Shown here: piece by piece, positions 8,466-16,851 of the stretch
How positions within the stretch are numbered: the stretch's first letter is position 1
Layout of the letters: the number at the start of each line of letters is the position of its first letter
Source: an uncultured Bacilli bacterium
Lineage (GTDB): Bacteria; Bacillota_I; Bacilli_A; RF39; UBA660
DNA length: 59,969 nucleotides
Direction: 5' to 3'
Assembly (NCBI GenBank): GCA_944358535.1
Contig: CALVRH010000005.1
Span: forward strand, 1-59,969
The notes under the pieces: model-generated
Database searches by the model: none
Told to the model about the DNA's origin: nothing
Seen by the model: the letters and a program-made list of their open reading frames with translations, nothing else
Position numbers and translations under genes: made by a program

Positions 8466-9179
8466 ATGACACCACATAATAATGCGAAAAAAGGGGAAAT
8501 TGCAAAAACAGTAATTATGCCTGGAGATCCGATGAGAGCAAAATATATTGCGGAAAAATATTTGGAAGATTATAAACTTGTAAATGATGTTAGAGGAATG
8601 TATGCTTATACTGGATTATATAAAGGAAAAGAGGTTACGGTTATGGCCCATGGTATGGGTATGCCTAGTATAGGAATATATTCATATGAGCTTTACAAGT
8701 TTTATGATGTTGAGGAAATTATTAGAATTGGCTCTTGTGGAGCTTATTTAAAGGAGATGAAACTTTTTGATATCATTTTGTCAACGGCGGTTTATACTGA
8801 AAGTAGTTTTGCTCTTACTTTAAATAATGATTTATGTCATATAGCTTATAGTGATGAAGATTTAAATATTAAAATTGGGAAAGTGGCTTATAAAAATGAT
8901 ATAAAATTATATCGTGGTATGACAGCTTGTTTAGATTGTTTTGATGTTTATATGACTGATGTTAATAAATTTTTTGAAAGGATGCCTAAAGGTGTTGAAC
9001 CGATTGCGGCAGAGATGGAAGCTTTTGCTTTATTTTATATTGCTAAAATGCTTGGTAAGAAAGCGGCTTGTTTAATGAGTGTTGTTGATTCTAAGTATAT
9101 TAAAGAGGTGGCTTCGGCAGAGGAGAGAGAAAAAGGTTTAGATAAAATGATAAAACTTGCTTTAGATTCGGTTTTATAA
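8466..9179 (+). CDS. deoD: Purine nucleoside phosphorylase, DeoD type
   Basis: 237 residues, the normal DeoD length. It splits purine (deoxy)nucleosides with phosphate into base and (deoxy)ribose-1-phosphate for salvage in the cytoplasm. Visible motifs are the phosphate-binding PGDPMRAK (19-26), the GMGMPS loop, RIGSCGA, and EMEAFAL near the ribose site. The catalytic Asp is kept in SVVDS, where the usual text is TVSDH. The C-terminal AEEREKGLDKMIKLAL matches the family. An AAGGAGGGTGG site makes the start secure. The M16 gene follows after 35 bases and may be co-transcribed. Confidence 0.95.
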   Translation: MTPHNNAKKGEIAKTVIMPGDPMRAKYIAEKYLEDYKLVNDVRGMYAYTGLYKGKEVTVMAHGMGMPSIGIYSYELYKFYDVEEIIRIGSCGAYLKEMKLFDIILSTAVYTESSFALTLNNDLCHIAYSDEDLNIKIGKVAYKNDIKLYRGMTACLDCFDVYMTDVNKFFERMPKGVEPIAAEMEAFALFYIAKMLGKKAACLMSVVDSKYIKEVASAEEREKGLDKMIKLALDSVL

Positions 9180-9214
9180 TTAATTTTTTGGACATAATAT
9201 TGATGAGGTGTAAT

Positions 9215-10474
9215 ATGAAATTTTATGATTATAATATTAATAATTTTGATTTGCACGTTATAAAAACAAGTCGTTTTAAAACTGTTTTTTATAGTGTTAA
9301 TATAAGGTTTGATGATAAGAAGGAAAATGAAATATATACTTCTTTACTTAGTAGATTACTTATTCAGACAAGTAGTAGGTTTGATAGTGTAAGAGATATC
9401 AATGCTTTTTGTGCGAGTATTTATGATCCATCTTATAATGTTCGAGTTTTGGAAAGTGGTTCGCAAAATATCTTGTGTTTAACTTCTAGCTTTGTTAATG
9501 AAAAGTATACGGAAGAAGGAATGAATAAAAAGAATTTTGAATTTTTATCAGGAGTTTTATTTGAACCAAAAGTTGTTTCTTTTGCTTTTGATGAAGAGGT
9601 TTTTGAGGTTCAAAAGGAAAAGTTATTAGAATTTTACCGTACAATGAAAGATAGGCCACAGAATTATGCGGGTGGTAGACTAGCAGAAGAGATGCAGATA
9701 AAAAAGTATAAGGTATTTAAATTAGATGAATTAATTAAGGCGATAGAGAATTTGACGGCAAAAGATTTATATGATTTTTATAAAATGATTATGAGCACAG
9801 GCAAACTTGATATATTTGTCTGTGGCGATGTTAACCCAGTGGAAATTAAGGAATTGTTTAGTGAAATTATTAAATTTAAGGGTTCTAGAAGTGGTAAGAT
9901 TAATCATTTAGTTAAGCAGATGACTTATAATGAAAAGCCAAATATTATTATTGAACCATCTAGTAATACTCAAAGTAATTTGATTGTTGGGTGCAAGTGC
10001 GAGAATTTATCTGAATTTGAGAGAAAATATGTGTTTGTACTTTATTCTTGGATACTTGGTGGTGGGATGAATTCTTTATTGAATCAAACGGTTAGAGAAA
10101 AGAATTCACTTTGTTATTACATTTATGCAGTTCGTCAAAATTTATTTGAGTCATTGAAAATATATGCAGGTATTGATGGTAAAGATTTTGATAAGACTTA
10201 TGAGCTTATTTTGGATGAAATGGAAAATATGCGTAAGGGGAAATTTTCTTCAGAGTTATTTGAGGGGGTTAAAGAGATTTATTATAATTCTTTAATTAAG
10301 ATTGAAGATTCTCAAAGCGATTTAGTTGGTAATTTTACATCAGAGGTGTTTGCCGGTAACGATAATGTAGAGATGAGAAGAAAACAAATGGAAAAAGTTA
10401 CTAAAGAGGATGTTATGAATTTTGCAAGTAAGGTTCATGTTGATACTGTATTTTTATTAAAGGGAGAAAGATAA
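9215..10474 (+). CDS. ymfF: M16-family protein YmfF, without the zinc motif
   Basis: 419 residues from the ATG at 9215 (GAGGTG just upstream). It has the two-lobed M16 fold but no HxxEH motif, as expected for the inactive partner of a heterodimeric M16 protease. Recognisable stretches are the central VREKNSLCYYIYA and the G-rich GGGMNSLL. Its neighbour ymfH, one base downstream, carries the zinc site, and the two probably form one complex. In B. subtilis the pair lies in the ymf operon and has been linked to EF-P maturation in databases. The substrate here is not known. Confidence 0.85.
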   Translation: MKFYDYNINNFDLHVIKTSRFKTVFYSVNIRFDDKKENEIYTSLLSRLLIQTSSRFDSVRDINAFCASIYDPSYNVRVLESGSQNILCLTSSFVNEKYTEEGMNKKNFEFLSGVLFEPKVVSFAFDEEVFEVQKEKLLEFYRTMKDRPQNYAGGRLAEEMQIKKYKVFKLDELIKAIENLTAKDLYDFYKMIMSTGKLDIFVCGDVNPVEIKELFSEIIKFKGSRSGKINHLVKQMTYNEKPNIIIEPSSNTQSNLIVGCKCENLSEFERKYVFVLYSWILGGGMNSLLNQTVREKNSLCYYIYAVRQNLFESLKIYAGIDGKDFDKTYELILDEMENMRKGKFSSELFEGVKEIYYNSLIKIEDSQSDLVGNFTSEVFAGNDNVEMRRKQMEKVTKEDVMNFASKVHVDTVFLLKGER

Positions 10475-10475
10475 G

Positions 10476-11753
10476 ATGGAGAAAAAAAGTTATGCTGGGT
10501 TAGATTTAGATGTGTATGAAGAAGTTTTAGATAATGGACTTAGAGTGTATATAAGCCCTATCCCAAGACATACGATTCATGCACGTATAACTACTTTTTT
10601 TGGCGGCTCAACATTAGAATTTAAGTTAGATGGAGATTCATCTTTTACAAAAGTACCTGGTGGGGTGGCTCATTTTTTGGAACATAAGATGTTTGAAAAA
10701 AAAGATGGTAAAGATCCACTTTCTGTTTATGAGAATAATGGAGCTTCTGGTAATGCTTTTACTAATGAGTTTGTAACAGCATATCATTTTACGGGAGCTG
10801 GACATTTTTTTGAGAATTTGGAAACTTTACTTAGATGTGTGCATGAGCCTTATTTTACTGATGAGAATGTTTTGAAGGAAAAGGGAATAATATCACAGGA
10901 GAAGAAACAAGATTTAGATAATCCTTTTTCAATTGTTTACGATAGATGTTTAATTAATACTTTCCATAATTTAGATTTTAAAAATACGGTTTTAGGGAGT
11001 TTAGATGATATTAATTCGATTACTAAGGAAGATTTATATAATTGTTATAATACTTTTTATCATCCTAGTAATATGATTTTGACGATTAGTGGGGATGTTG
11101 ATCCAGATAAGACTTTGAGGTTTATTAAAGATTTTTATAAGAAGTATGATTTTAAAAAAAGGCCAAAGGTAATTTTAAAACATAAAGATGAGCCTTTAAC
11201 AGTTGTTAAAGAAAAAGATGTTATTTATATGGATAATTTATCTAAGGAGATATTAATTTGTTATAAGGTTAAGAAACCAACTTATATTAAGGATGAGTAT
11301 TTAAATAGAATATATTTTTCATTTTTACTAGATTTGAAGTTTGGGGCAATCGCTCCAATTGTAGATGTTTTTGCGAAGGATACTAATTTGATTTCACCTG
11401 TGTCATCTTATTTAGAGCCGGTAGATGATTTTTATATGATAGTATTTAATGCGACAGTTAAAGATGATGCGGATAGTTTTGTAGATTTAGTTGATAAGAC
11501 AATTAAAGATATGGATTTTAATGAAGAGAATTTTAATTTGATTAAGAAGGCTATTTTAAATTCGATAATTTTATCGACAGAGAATTCTAATGGAATATGT
11601 TCGATGATTGCAAATCAGGTTTATTTTTTTGGAAATCCTATTTATGATATGCATGATAAGTTAAAAGGTCTTAATTTTGAGATTTTTAAAAAGTCTATTG
11701 AAGACATTGATTTAAATAATCGAAGTGTGGTTGTTTTAGAAAATAAAAACTAA
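10476..11753 (+). CDS. ymfH: M16-family zinc peptidase YmfH
   Basis: 425 residues. It carries the inverted zinc motif HFLEH (His66, Glu69, His70) and the downstream glutamate region seen in M16 peptidases. It follows ymfF by one base and should form the catalytic half of the pair. The gene ends in a convergent overlap of four bases with yigZ, inside a shared terminator hairpin. No signal peptide is present, so it acts in the cytoplasm. Confidence 0.88.
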   Translation: MEKKSYAGLDLDVYEEVLDNGLRVYISPIPRHTIHARITTFFGGSTLEFKLDGDSSFTKVPGGVAHFLEHKMFEKKDGKDPLSVYENNGASGNAFTNEFVTAYHFTGAGHFFENLETLLRCVHEPYFTDENVLKEKGIISQEKKQDLDNPFSIVYDRCLINTFHNLDFKNTVLGSLDDINSITKEDLYNCYNTFYHPSNMILTISGDVDPDKTLRFIKDFYKKYDFKKRPKVILKHKDEPLTVVKEKDVIYMDNLSKEILICYKVKKPTYIKDEYLNRIYFSFLLDLKFGAIAPIVDVFAKDTNLISPVSSYLEPVDDFYMIVFNATVKDDADSFVDLVDKTIKDMDFNEENFNLIKKAILNSIILSTENSNGICSMIANQVYFFGNPIYDMHDKLKGLNFEIFKKSIEDIDLNNRSVVVLENKN

Positions 11754-11785
11754 GAGACAATTATGATTTGTTTCTTAGTTTTTAT
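11745..11785. terminator. Bidirectional terminator between ymfH and yigZ
   Basis: AAAACTAAGA...TCTTAGTTTT stem with A-run on one side and T-run on the other. It overlaps both stop codons. Confidence 0.75.
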
Positions 11786-12334
11786 TTGACATAAGTTTAA
11801 AAGTTTGTTTTCTATTTCTTTTAGTTTATTTTCGTCGATGCTAAAATTATAGATAATATTAGTTTTATATGATTTTTTTATATCGATATTTTTAAGTAGG
11901 TAATTTATTTGTTTTATGTTTTCATAAGGAAATTCAATTGTTATGTTGTATCCATTTACTAAATTGGTGATAGTTGTTTTATTTAAAGCTTCGCTTACAC
12001 TATTACTATAAGCTCTGATTAAGCCACCAGCTCCTAATTTAATTCCACCAAAGTATCTTATTACTACGCATAATATATTAGTTAAATTATTTTGTTTTAA
12101 AACGTTTAAAATAGGCATACCAGCTGTACCACTTGGCTCGCCATTATCAGAACATTTTTCATGATTATTTATAATATAGGCATAGCAGTAGTGTGTGGCA
12201 TCTTTATATTCTTTTTTTATGTTTTCTAGTTTTTCTTTAACATTATTTATATCGTTTATATTAGTTAAAACTGTGATAAATCTAGATTTATTGATAATTA
12301 TTTCATTTGTGATTTCTTTTTTTATAGATTTCAT
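11750..12334 (-). CDS. yigZ: YigZ/IMPACT-family protein
   Basis: 194 residues from the ATG at 12334; the upstream GTG at 12346 lies in the ribosome-binding site TTGGTG. The N-terminal UPF0029 domain shows the family text HYCYAYII, SDNGEPSGTAGMPIL and IRYFGGIKLGAGGLIRAY. The C-terminal part is the DUF1949-type domain. The family is related to the eukaryotic translational regulator IMPACT and to fitness during stress; its bacterial role is not settled. Confidence 0.92.
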   Translation of the reverse strand: MKSIKKEITNEIIINKSRFITVLTNINDINNVKEKLENIKKEYKDATHYCYAYIINNHEKCSDNGEPSGTAGMPILNVLKQNNLTNILCVVIRYFGGIKLGAGGLIRAYSNSVSEALNKTTITNLVNGYNITIEFPYENIKQINYLLKNIDIKKSYKTNIIYNFSIDENKLKEIENKLLNLCQIKTKKQIIIVS

Positions 12335-12369
12335 TAATATCACCAATTTAATTATAAAGAAAACATGTT

Positions 12370-12401
12370 AAAAAGACAAGATTTTAGTTATCTTGTCTTT
12401 G
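12370..12401 (-). terminator. Terminator of the minus-strand gene at 12388
   Basis: CAAAGACAAGA...TCTTGTCTTTTT on the minus strand. It overlaps the last codons and stop of the gene. Confidence 0.75.
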
Positions 12402-12846
12402 TTTGATTAAATAATTCATTATTTTTAGCTAATATATCAGATGAATGTTTTTGAATGTTATTAATTATATCTTTGTTTTTTGAAGTAATGGTATAGTTTA
12501 AATTGTCCTCGGTACTGATGGATGTTTCAACTATTATATTTTGGATGCCATCATCTTTTTGGGGCAAGGTATGGATATCACAGGCGTCATATGGAACTAT
12601 ATTTTTAGATATTAATTCATTTACGAAGTCTGTTTCTTGGCCTTGCAATAAACTAGTACCTTTTAAAGCTATATAAAATTGATCTTTATTTGGAAACATT
12701 AAGAATTCATCGGGATTTACAGTTAAGTTAGTTATATATTCTGTTCTATCATCGGTTAACTGATTTATAGTTAAGGTTGTACCGATAACACCGGTAAGAC
12801 CGGCGCCACACATTAATATAAAATCTCTTCTTGTTAAGTTTTTCAT
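12388..12846 (-). CDS. Exported protein of unknown function with a Tat-like leader
   Basis: 152 residues. The N-terminus reads LTRRDFILMCGAGLTGVIG: a twin arginine followed by a hydrophobic stretch, close to the Tat consensus S/T-R-R-x-F-L-K. After about residue 30 the chain is soluble and acidic, with no family I recognise. It has its own strong promoter (TTGACA, 16 bp, TATAAT on the minus strand), an AAGGAGG site and a terminator, so it is expressed alone. It could equally be a plain Sec signal anchor that happens to carry RR. No tat genes are in the window. Confidence 0.75.
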   Translation of the reverse strand: MKNLTRRDFILMCGAGLTGVIGTTLTINQLTDDRTEYITNLTVNPDEFLMFPNKDQFYIALKGTSLLQGQETDFVNELISKNIVPYDACDIHTLPQKDDGIQNIIVETSISTEDNLNYTITSKNKDIINNIQKHSSDILAKNNELFNQTKTR

Positions 12847-12874
12847 TTATAAAACCTCCTTTTTACAGGTGAGT

Positions 12875-12902
12875 ATTATACTATTTTTATTGTTTTTGTC
12901 AA
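12875..12902 (-). promoter_or_regulatory. Sigma-A promoter of the Tat-like-leader gene
   Basis: On the minus strand: TTGACA (12902-12897), 16-bp spacer, TATAAT (12880-12875). Confidence 0.75.
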
Positions 12903-12916
12903 ATTTACGCTTAAGC

Positions 12917-12945
12917 TTGATTAAATTTGGATATTTAATTATAAT
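12917..12945 (+). promoter_or_regulatory. Sigma-A promoter of uvrC
   Basis: TTGATT (12917-12922), 17-bp spacer, TATAAT (12940-12945). It is divergent from the minus-strand promoter just upstream. Confidence 0.7.
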
Positions 12946-12965
12946 TATGTGCAGAGGTGAAGAGT

Positions 12966-14735
12966 ATGGTTTTGGAAAAATTAAAGTTAGTACCACATAA
13001 GCCTGGGTGTTATTTAATGAAAAACAAAGACGGGGTTATAATATATGTTGGTAAGGCTAAAGATTTAAAAAATAGACTTAATTCTTATTTTCACTCTTCA
13101 CATACTGGTAAGACGGCAAGACTTGTTAGTGAGATTGCAGATTTTGATTATATTGTTGTGTCTTCTGAAACTGAGTCATTAATTTTAGAGATTAATTTGA
13201 TAAAAAAACATGATCCTAAGTTTAATATTTTACTTAGAGATGATAAAAGTTATCCATATATTGAACTTACTGAGGAAAAGGTTCCAAGATTGTTAATAGT
13301 TAGGAATGTACATAAGAAAAGGAAAAAAACTAGATTATTTGGTCCTTATCCAAATGTTTATGCGGCAAGAAAGGTTGTTAATTTATTAAATAGATTATAT
13401 CCACTTAGAAAGTGTCAAACATATCAAAAAAGGCCATGTTTATATTATCATATAGGACAGTGTTTGGGTTATTGTGCGAATAATGTTTCTAAAGAAAAAA
13501 TTGGAGAGATGGAAAAAGATATTGTTAGCTTTTTAAAGGGTAATAATGAGATTGTGACTGATAAATTAAAAATAGAAATTCAAAAGGAAAGTGATGCTTT
13601 ACATTTTGAAAAGGCTTTAGAACTTAAAAATTTACTCGATGATATTAATGTTATTTTAGTTAAGCAAAAGATTGAAGTTAATGATAATATTGATAGAGAT
13701 ATATTTGGATATTATAGTGATGAAAATTATTTGAGTGTATTTGTATTTTTTGTTCGTGGTAGTAGAATAGCTGGACACCACCATCAGATTATTCCGTTAA
13801 TTGATGATGAAGGGGAAGAATTAACTCGTTATATTGCTAAGTTTTATGATAAAGCACTTATTCCTAAAGAGGTTTTAGTACCTAGTATTACTGATAGTAA
13901 TTTACTTTCTGATTATTTTAAAGTGAAAGTTAAAATTCCTGAAAAAGGAGTTAAGAAGAAATTAGTTGATATGGCATCTGATAATGCAAAAAAACAGTTA
14001 GAGGATGAGTATGAGCTTGTTATTAAAAACGAAGAGAAAACTATTAAGGCGAATGAGGAGCTTAAGAAAACACTTGGTTTGGATAAATTAGATAGGATTG
14101 AACTTTTTGATAATGCGCATTTGTTTGGTACATATAATGTATCTGGAATGGTTGTATTTATCGATGGGTCTCCAGCTAAAAATGAATATAGAAAGTTTAA
14201 AATATCTGTAGATAAAAATGATGATTATGGAACAATGAGGGAGGTTATTTATAGGCGTTATTTTAGGGTATTAAAAGATAATCTAGTAAGACCTGATTTA
14301 ATTATAGTTGATGGTGGAATGGGTCAGATGAATGTGGCTAAAGAGGTATTAGATAGTTTGGGTATGAATATTAATTTAGTTGGTTTAAAAAAGGATGATA
14401 AACATTCTACTAATGCACTTGTGACATTTGATGGGGAAATACCTATTGAAAAAAGGAGTAATTTATTTCATTATTTAGAGAGAATGCAAGATGAGGTTCA
14501 TAATTTTACCATTAATTATCATAGACAAATAAGAAGTAAGGGACTTTATGCTTCTATTTTGGATGATATACCGGGTATTGGTAAACAAAGAAAACATGAT
14601 TTACTAAAAAAATATAAAACAGTTCAGAATATGAAAAAGCAAAGTGTGGAAGAGCTTTCTAGTATACTTCCTTTAAATGTGGCTATAGAGCTTAAAGATA
14701 TTTTAGATAGTTTAGATAAAGAAACAGATGAATAG
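12966..14735 (+). CDS. uvrC: Excinuclease ABC subunit C
   Basis: 589 residues from the ATG at 12966 (AGAGGTG upstream), the normal UvrC length. It makes both incisions around a DNA lesion in nucleotide excision repair together with UvrAB. The N-terminal GIY-YIG nuclease begins PGCYLMKN with IIYVGKAKDLKNRL. A Cys cluster follows around residues 150-170. The UVR motif is seen near ALELKNLLDDI. The RNase H-like nuclease carries DNAH and IIVDGG. Two helix-hairpin-helix motifs close the protein (DIPGIGKQRKHDLL). uvrA and uvrB are not in the window. Confidence 0.96.
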   Translation: MVLEKLKLVPHKPGCYLMKNKDGVIIYVGKAKDLKNRLNSYFHSSHTGKTARLVSEIADFDYIVVSSETESLILEINLIKKHDPKFNILLRDDKSYPYIELTEEKVPRLLIVRNVHKKRKKTRLFGPYPNVYAARKVVNLLNRLYPLRKCQTYQKRPCLYYHIGQCLGYCANNVSKEKIGEMEKDIVSFLKGNNEIVTDKLKIEIQKESDALHFEKALELKNLLDDINVILVKQKIEVNDNIDRDIFGYYSDENYLSVFVFFVRGSRIAGHHHQIIPLIDDEGEELTRYIAKFYDKALIPKEVLVPSITDSNLLSDYFKVKVKIPEKGVKKKLVDMASDNAKKQLEDEYELVIKNEEKTIKANEELKKTLGLDKLDRIELFDNAHLFGTYNVSGMVVFIDGSPAKNEYRKFKISVDKNDDYGTMREVIYRRYFRVLKDNLVRPDLIIVDGGMGQMNVAKEVLDSLGMNINLVGLKKDDKHSTNALVTFDGEIPIEKRSNLFHYLERMQDEVHNFTINYHRQIRSKGLYASILDDIPGIGKQRKHDLLKKYKTVQNMKKQSVEELSSILPLNVAIELKDILDSLDKETDE

Positions 14736-14765
14736 AATTAACTGGTTTATTCATCTGTTTTTTTC
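14722..14765 (+). terminator. Terminator of uvrC
   Basis: AACAGATGAATA...TATTCATCTGTT stem followed by seven T. It overlaps the uvrC stop. Confidence 0.8.
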
Positions 14766-14984
14766 TTTGATTATTACTTCAAAGTTATATTTTTTGCATA
14801 TAGTCATTAAGGTATGAAAAGTGTATGGCCTTGAGTTTATTAGGCTTTTTGTGTTTTTGTATTTTTCAATAGTAGATTTAGCTTTGCCGACTAATTGCCC
14901 AATTTCTTTATCTGATTTTCCTGTGGCTTGAATAATCATATTCATTACTTCGGCTTCACTATAATTGTTTGCAACTATTTTCAT
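14751..14984 (-). CDS. Small helix-turn-helix protein
   Basis: 77 residues. The middle (about 20-50) reads SDKEIGQLVGKAKSTIEKY, a good XRE/lambda-repressor-type helix-turn-helix. The rest resembles the tail of phage-like regulators (LMTICKKYNFEVII). It is divergent from the surface-protein gene at 15135, and the gap between them holds several related palindromes. Control of that gene, and of itself, is therefore plausible but inferred. Confidence 0.75.
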   Translation of the reverse strand: MKIVANNYSEAEVMNMIIQATGKSDKEIGQLVGKAKSTIEKYKNTKSLINSRPYTFHTLMTICKKYNFEVIIKEKNR

Positions 14985-15003
14985 TTTTTATCACCAACAA
15001 AAT

Positions 15004-15119
15004 TGTACTCTGAGGGAGCTATTAATTTGCATTTTACTCCCTATGAGAGAGTAAAAAATCTTGACTTTAGGAAAACGTATAAGTATAATTGAAATAGAAT
15101 AACTCCCCCATAGGGAGTT
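15004..15119. promoter_or_regulatory. Palindrome cluster between the HTH gene and the surface-protein gene
   Basis: Three related motifs: CTCTGAGGGAG (about 15007-15017), ACTCCC-TATGA-GAGAGT (about 15041-15057) and the perfect AACTCCC-CCATA-GGGAGTT (15101-15119). The second lies just upstream of the -35 box and the third just downstream of the -10 box, as operators would. Confidence 0.55.
15061..15089 (+). promoter_or_regulatory. Sigma-A promoter of the surface-protein gene
   Basis: TTGACT (15061-15066), 17-bp spacer, TATAAT (15084-15089), flanked by the palindromes. Confidence 0.8.
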
Positions 15120-15134
15120 TACGGAGGAAGCCAA

Positions 15135-16037
15135 ATGAAAGAAAAAATAAAGAAAAACTTAATAGGATTTGTATTAGGAGTAATAACAGCAATTAGTATA
15201 AGTGTAATTGCAGCCACATATTTTCCATCTAATGATGTGACATATGATAATAAAGAAAGTGGACTTGAAAGTACCAATGTACAAGGAGCAATAGATGAAC
15301 TATATGGAGTATGTACAGCAGAACCTCCAGCAGGTGAACAAATAATAGAAGATAATGGATTAGAAAAAGATCCATATGAATGTAGATATTTCTTTACAGG
15401 TGCCAACCCCAATAACTATATAACCTTTAATGGAGAGCCTGCAGGCTGGAGAATTATTTCTGTAGGTTGTGATGGAACTATAAAAATAATGAGAGATGAA
15501 AGTATAGGAAAAATATCATGGGATACATCTGGTTCAAATAATTGGGCAAGACCAGCCAGTTTAAATACATATTTAAATGGAACATATTTAAATAGCTTAA
15601 GTAGTGAAGCACAAGGTCAAATAGTTGCATCTGATTATAGTATAGGTGCAGTAACTCTTAATAATAATGATTTAGCGGGTCAAGTAAGTGCTGAAAATAG
15701 TACAACATGGAATGGAAAAATAGCCTTACCAACAGTAAGCGAATATTTAAGAACAAATTCCAATTCAAACTGTAAAACATATAGTACTTTTAATAGTAAT
15801 TATAGTACATGTAAAAATACGACATGGATGTATGATAATAATGATAATTGGTGGACCTTGTCGTCCAACGCCGGCCACTCTAGCACCGTGTTCTACGTGA
15901 ACTTTAGCGGCGACCTCTACTACTACTACGCCGCGAACGGTACGTTCTATGCGATTCGGCCGGTCGTTTATCTAAGCTCTGAGGTTAAAATCATAGGAGG
16001 AGATGGAAGTCAGTCTAATCCTTACACGATAGAGTAG
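15135..16037 (+). CDS. Exported C-type-lectin-like protein with a putative hypervariable C-terminus
   Basis: 300 residues. A signal peptide or membrane anchor covers about 8-27. A conserved linker (ESTNVQGAIDELY) leads to a lectin-like/DUF6273-type domain (about 85-300) ending in the family text RPVVYL. Codons 239-278 are strikingly different: positions 15849-15968 contain 69 G+C of 120 (57%), in a chromosome near 29%. Of codons 244-269, 20 end in C, and they encode Asn, Tyr, Ser, Gly, Asp, His, Thr and Phe. This is the pattern left when AAC codons of a template are mutated at A, as in variable regions of diversity-generating retroelements. No reverse transcriptase or template repeat is in the window. 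The GGAGGA site at 15123 fixes the start. Confidence 0.85.
   Translation: MKEKIKKNLIGFVLGVITAISISVIAATYFPSNDVTYDNKESGLESTNVQGAIDELYGVCTAEPPAGEQIIEDNGLEKDPYECRYFFTGANPNNYITFNGEPAGWRIISVGCDGTIKIMRDESIGKISWDTSGSNNWARPASLNTYLNGTYLNSLSSEAQGQIVASDYSIGAVTLNNNDLAGQVSAENSTTWNGKIALPTVSEYLRTNSNSNCKTYSTFNSNYSTCKNTTWMYDNNDNWWTLSSNAGHSSTVFYVNFSGDLYYYYAANGTFYAIRPVVYLSSEVKIIGGDGSQSNPYTIE
15849..15985 (+). other. Putative DGR variable region (GC-rich patch)
   Basis: An abrupt GC-rich block begins at the WW pair and ends after CGGCCGGTCG, which could serve as the GC-rich initiation-of-mutagenic-homing tail. Composition returns to AT-rich on both sides within a few codons. The encoded part is where lectin-fold DGR targets carry their variable residues. 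Confidence 0.6.
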
Positions 16038-16111
16038 ATGATACTTTTAAATAATGGTGTTATACATTATGTTAATGTAAGGATATAAGATAGGGTTTTG
16101 CAAAATGATAA

Positions 16112-16138
16112 AAAAGTGACCTTTTGGTCGCTTTTATA
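16112..16138 (+). terminator. Terminator downstream of the surface-protein gene
   Basis: AAAAGTGACC-TTTT-GGTCGCTTTT hairpin with T tail. Apart from this and the promoter of the next gene I see nothing in 16038-16278. Confidence 0.75.
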
Positions 16139-16278
16139 GTGAAGGAATATTTATATAGTGTTTAAATATAAGAGCTTAGTTTAAAATAGGTTAATTTGAT
16201 GGAAAATTTCTATTCGACATAACTTTACATTTTTTTTATATTTTGATATCATTGTATAAGATAAGAGGGTGCACTTAT

Positions 16279-16845
16279 ATGAAGAAGTCTTTAACAATAA
16301 TTGGAGTAGTTATTATAATTATTGCTATTATATTTATTTGCGCTTGGATATGGGCTAAAGGTTTAAAAGAAGATACAGCAGCTACTAAGAAAAAAATGGA
16401 TGAAGTATTAGAGGCTTATCCTAAATTTAATGAAGAGGTTGATAAGTTTTCTACTTTAAGAAATGAACTTTATCAAAATAAAGAAAATTTGTATTTAGAG
16501 ACGCTTAGGGATAATGCTTCTACTTGGAATACTTTTATTGATAATTATAAAGCTGAAATTATGAAAGTTGAAGAAACTGCAAAAATACTTAAGGAAAACT
16601 GTGATTTAGAGTATGGAGATGTGAATGTAAGTTCAAAATGCACAACTTTTAAGGCTAATTATGAAGCGGCCCATAATTATTATATAAGTGATGTTAAGAT
16701 GTATAATGAGATGGTTAAAAATTATGAAGAGTATAATAGGGAACATGGTAATCAATATAGTACAGTTAATGAGGCAACATATGGGCCTTATACTGATTAT
16801 ATAGATTATGATAAAGATGGAGAATACTTTGGGAAAGAGGGGTAA
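16279..16845 (+). CDS. Membrane-anchored extracellular protein of unknown function
   Basis: 188 residues from the ATG at 16279, which has GAGGGTG upstream. One N-terminal membrane helix (about 5-25) is followed by a mainly helical, charged outer part with a coiled-coil look (about 30-150). Two Cys in the outer part (ENCDLE and SSKCTT) could form a disulphide. The C-terminus is Tyr/Asp-rich. I recognise no family. It lies six bases before the NAGPA-like gene, so the two are an operon and probably act together at the cell surface. Confidence 0.75.
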   Translation: MKKSLTIIGVVIIIIAIIFICAWIWAKGLKEDTAATKKKMDEVLEAYPKFNEEVDKFSTLRNELYQNKENLYLETLRDNASTWNTFIDNYKAEIMKVEETAKILKENCDLEYGDVNVSSKCTTFKANYEAAHNYYISDVKMYNEMVKNYEEYNREHGNQYSTVNEATYGPYTDYIDYDKDGEYFGKEG

Positions 16846-16851
16846 TCTTAA

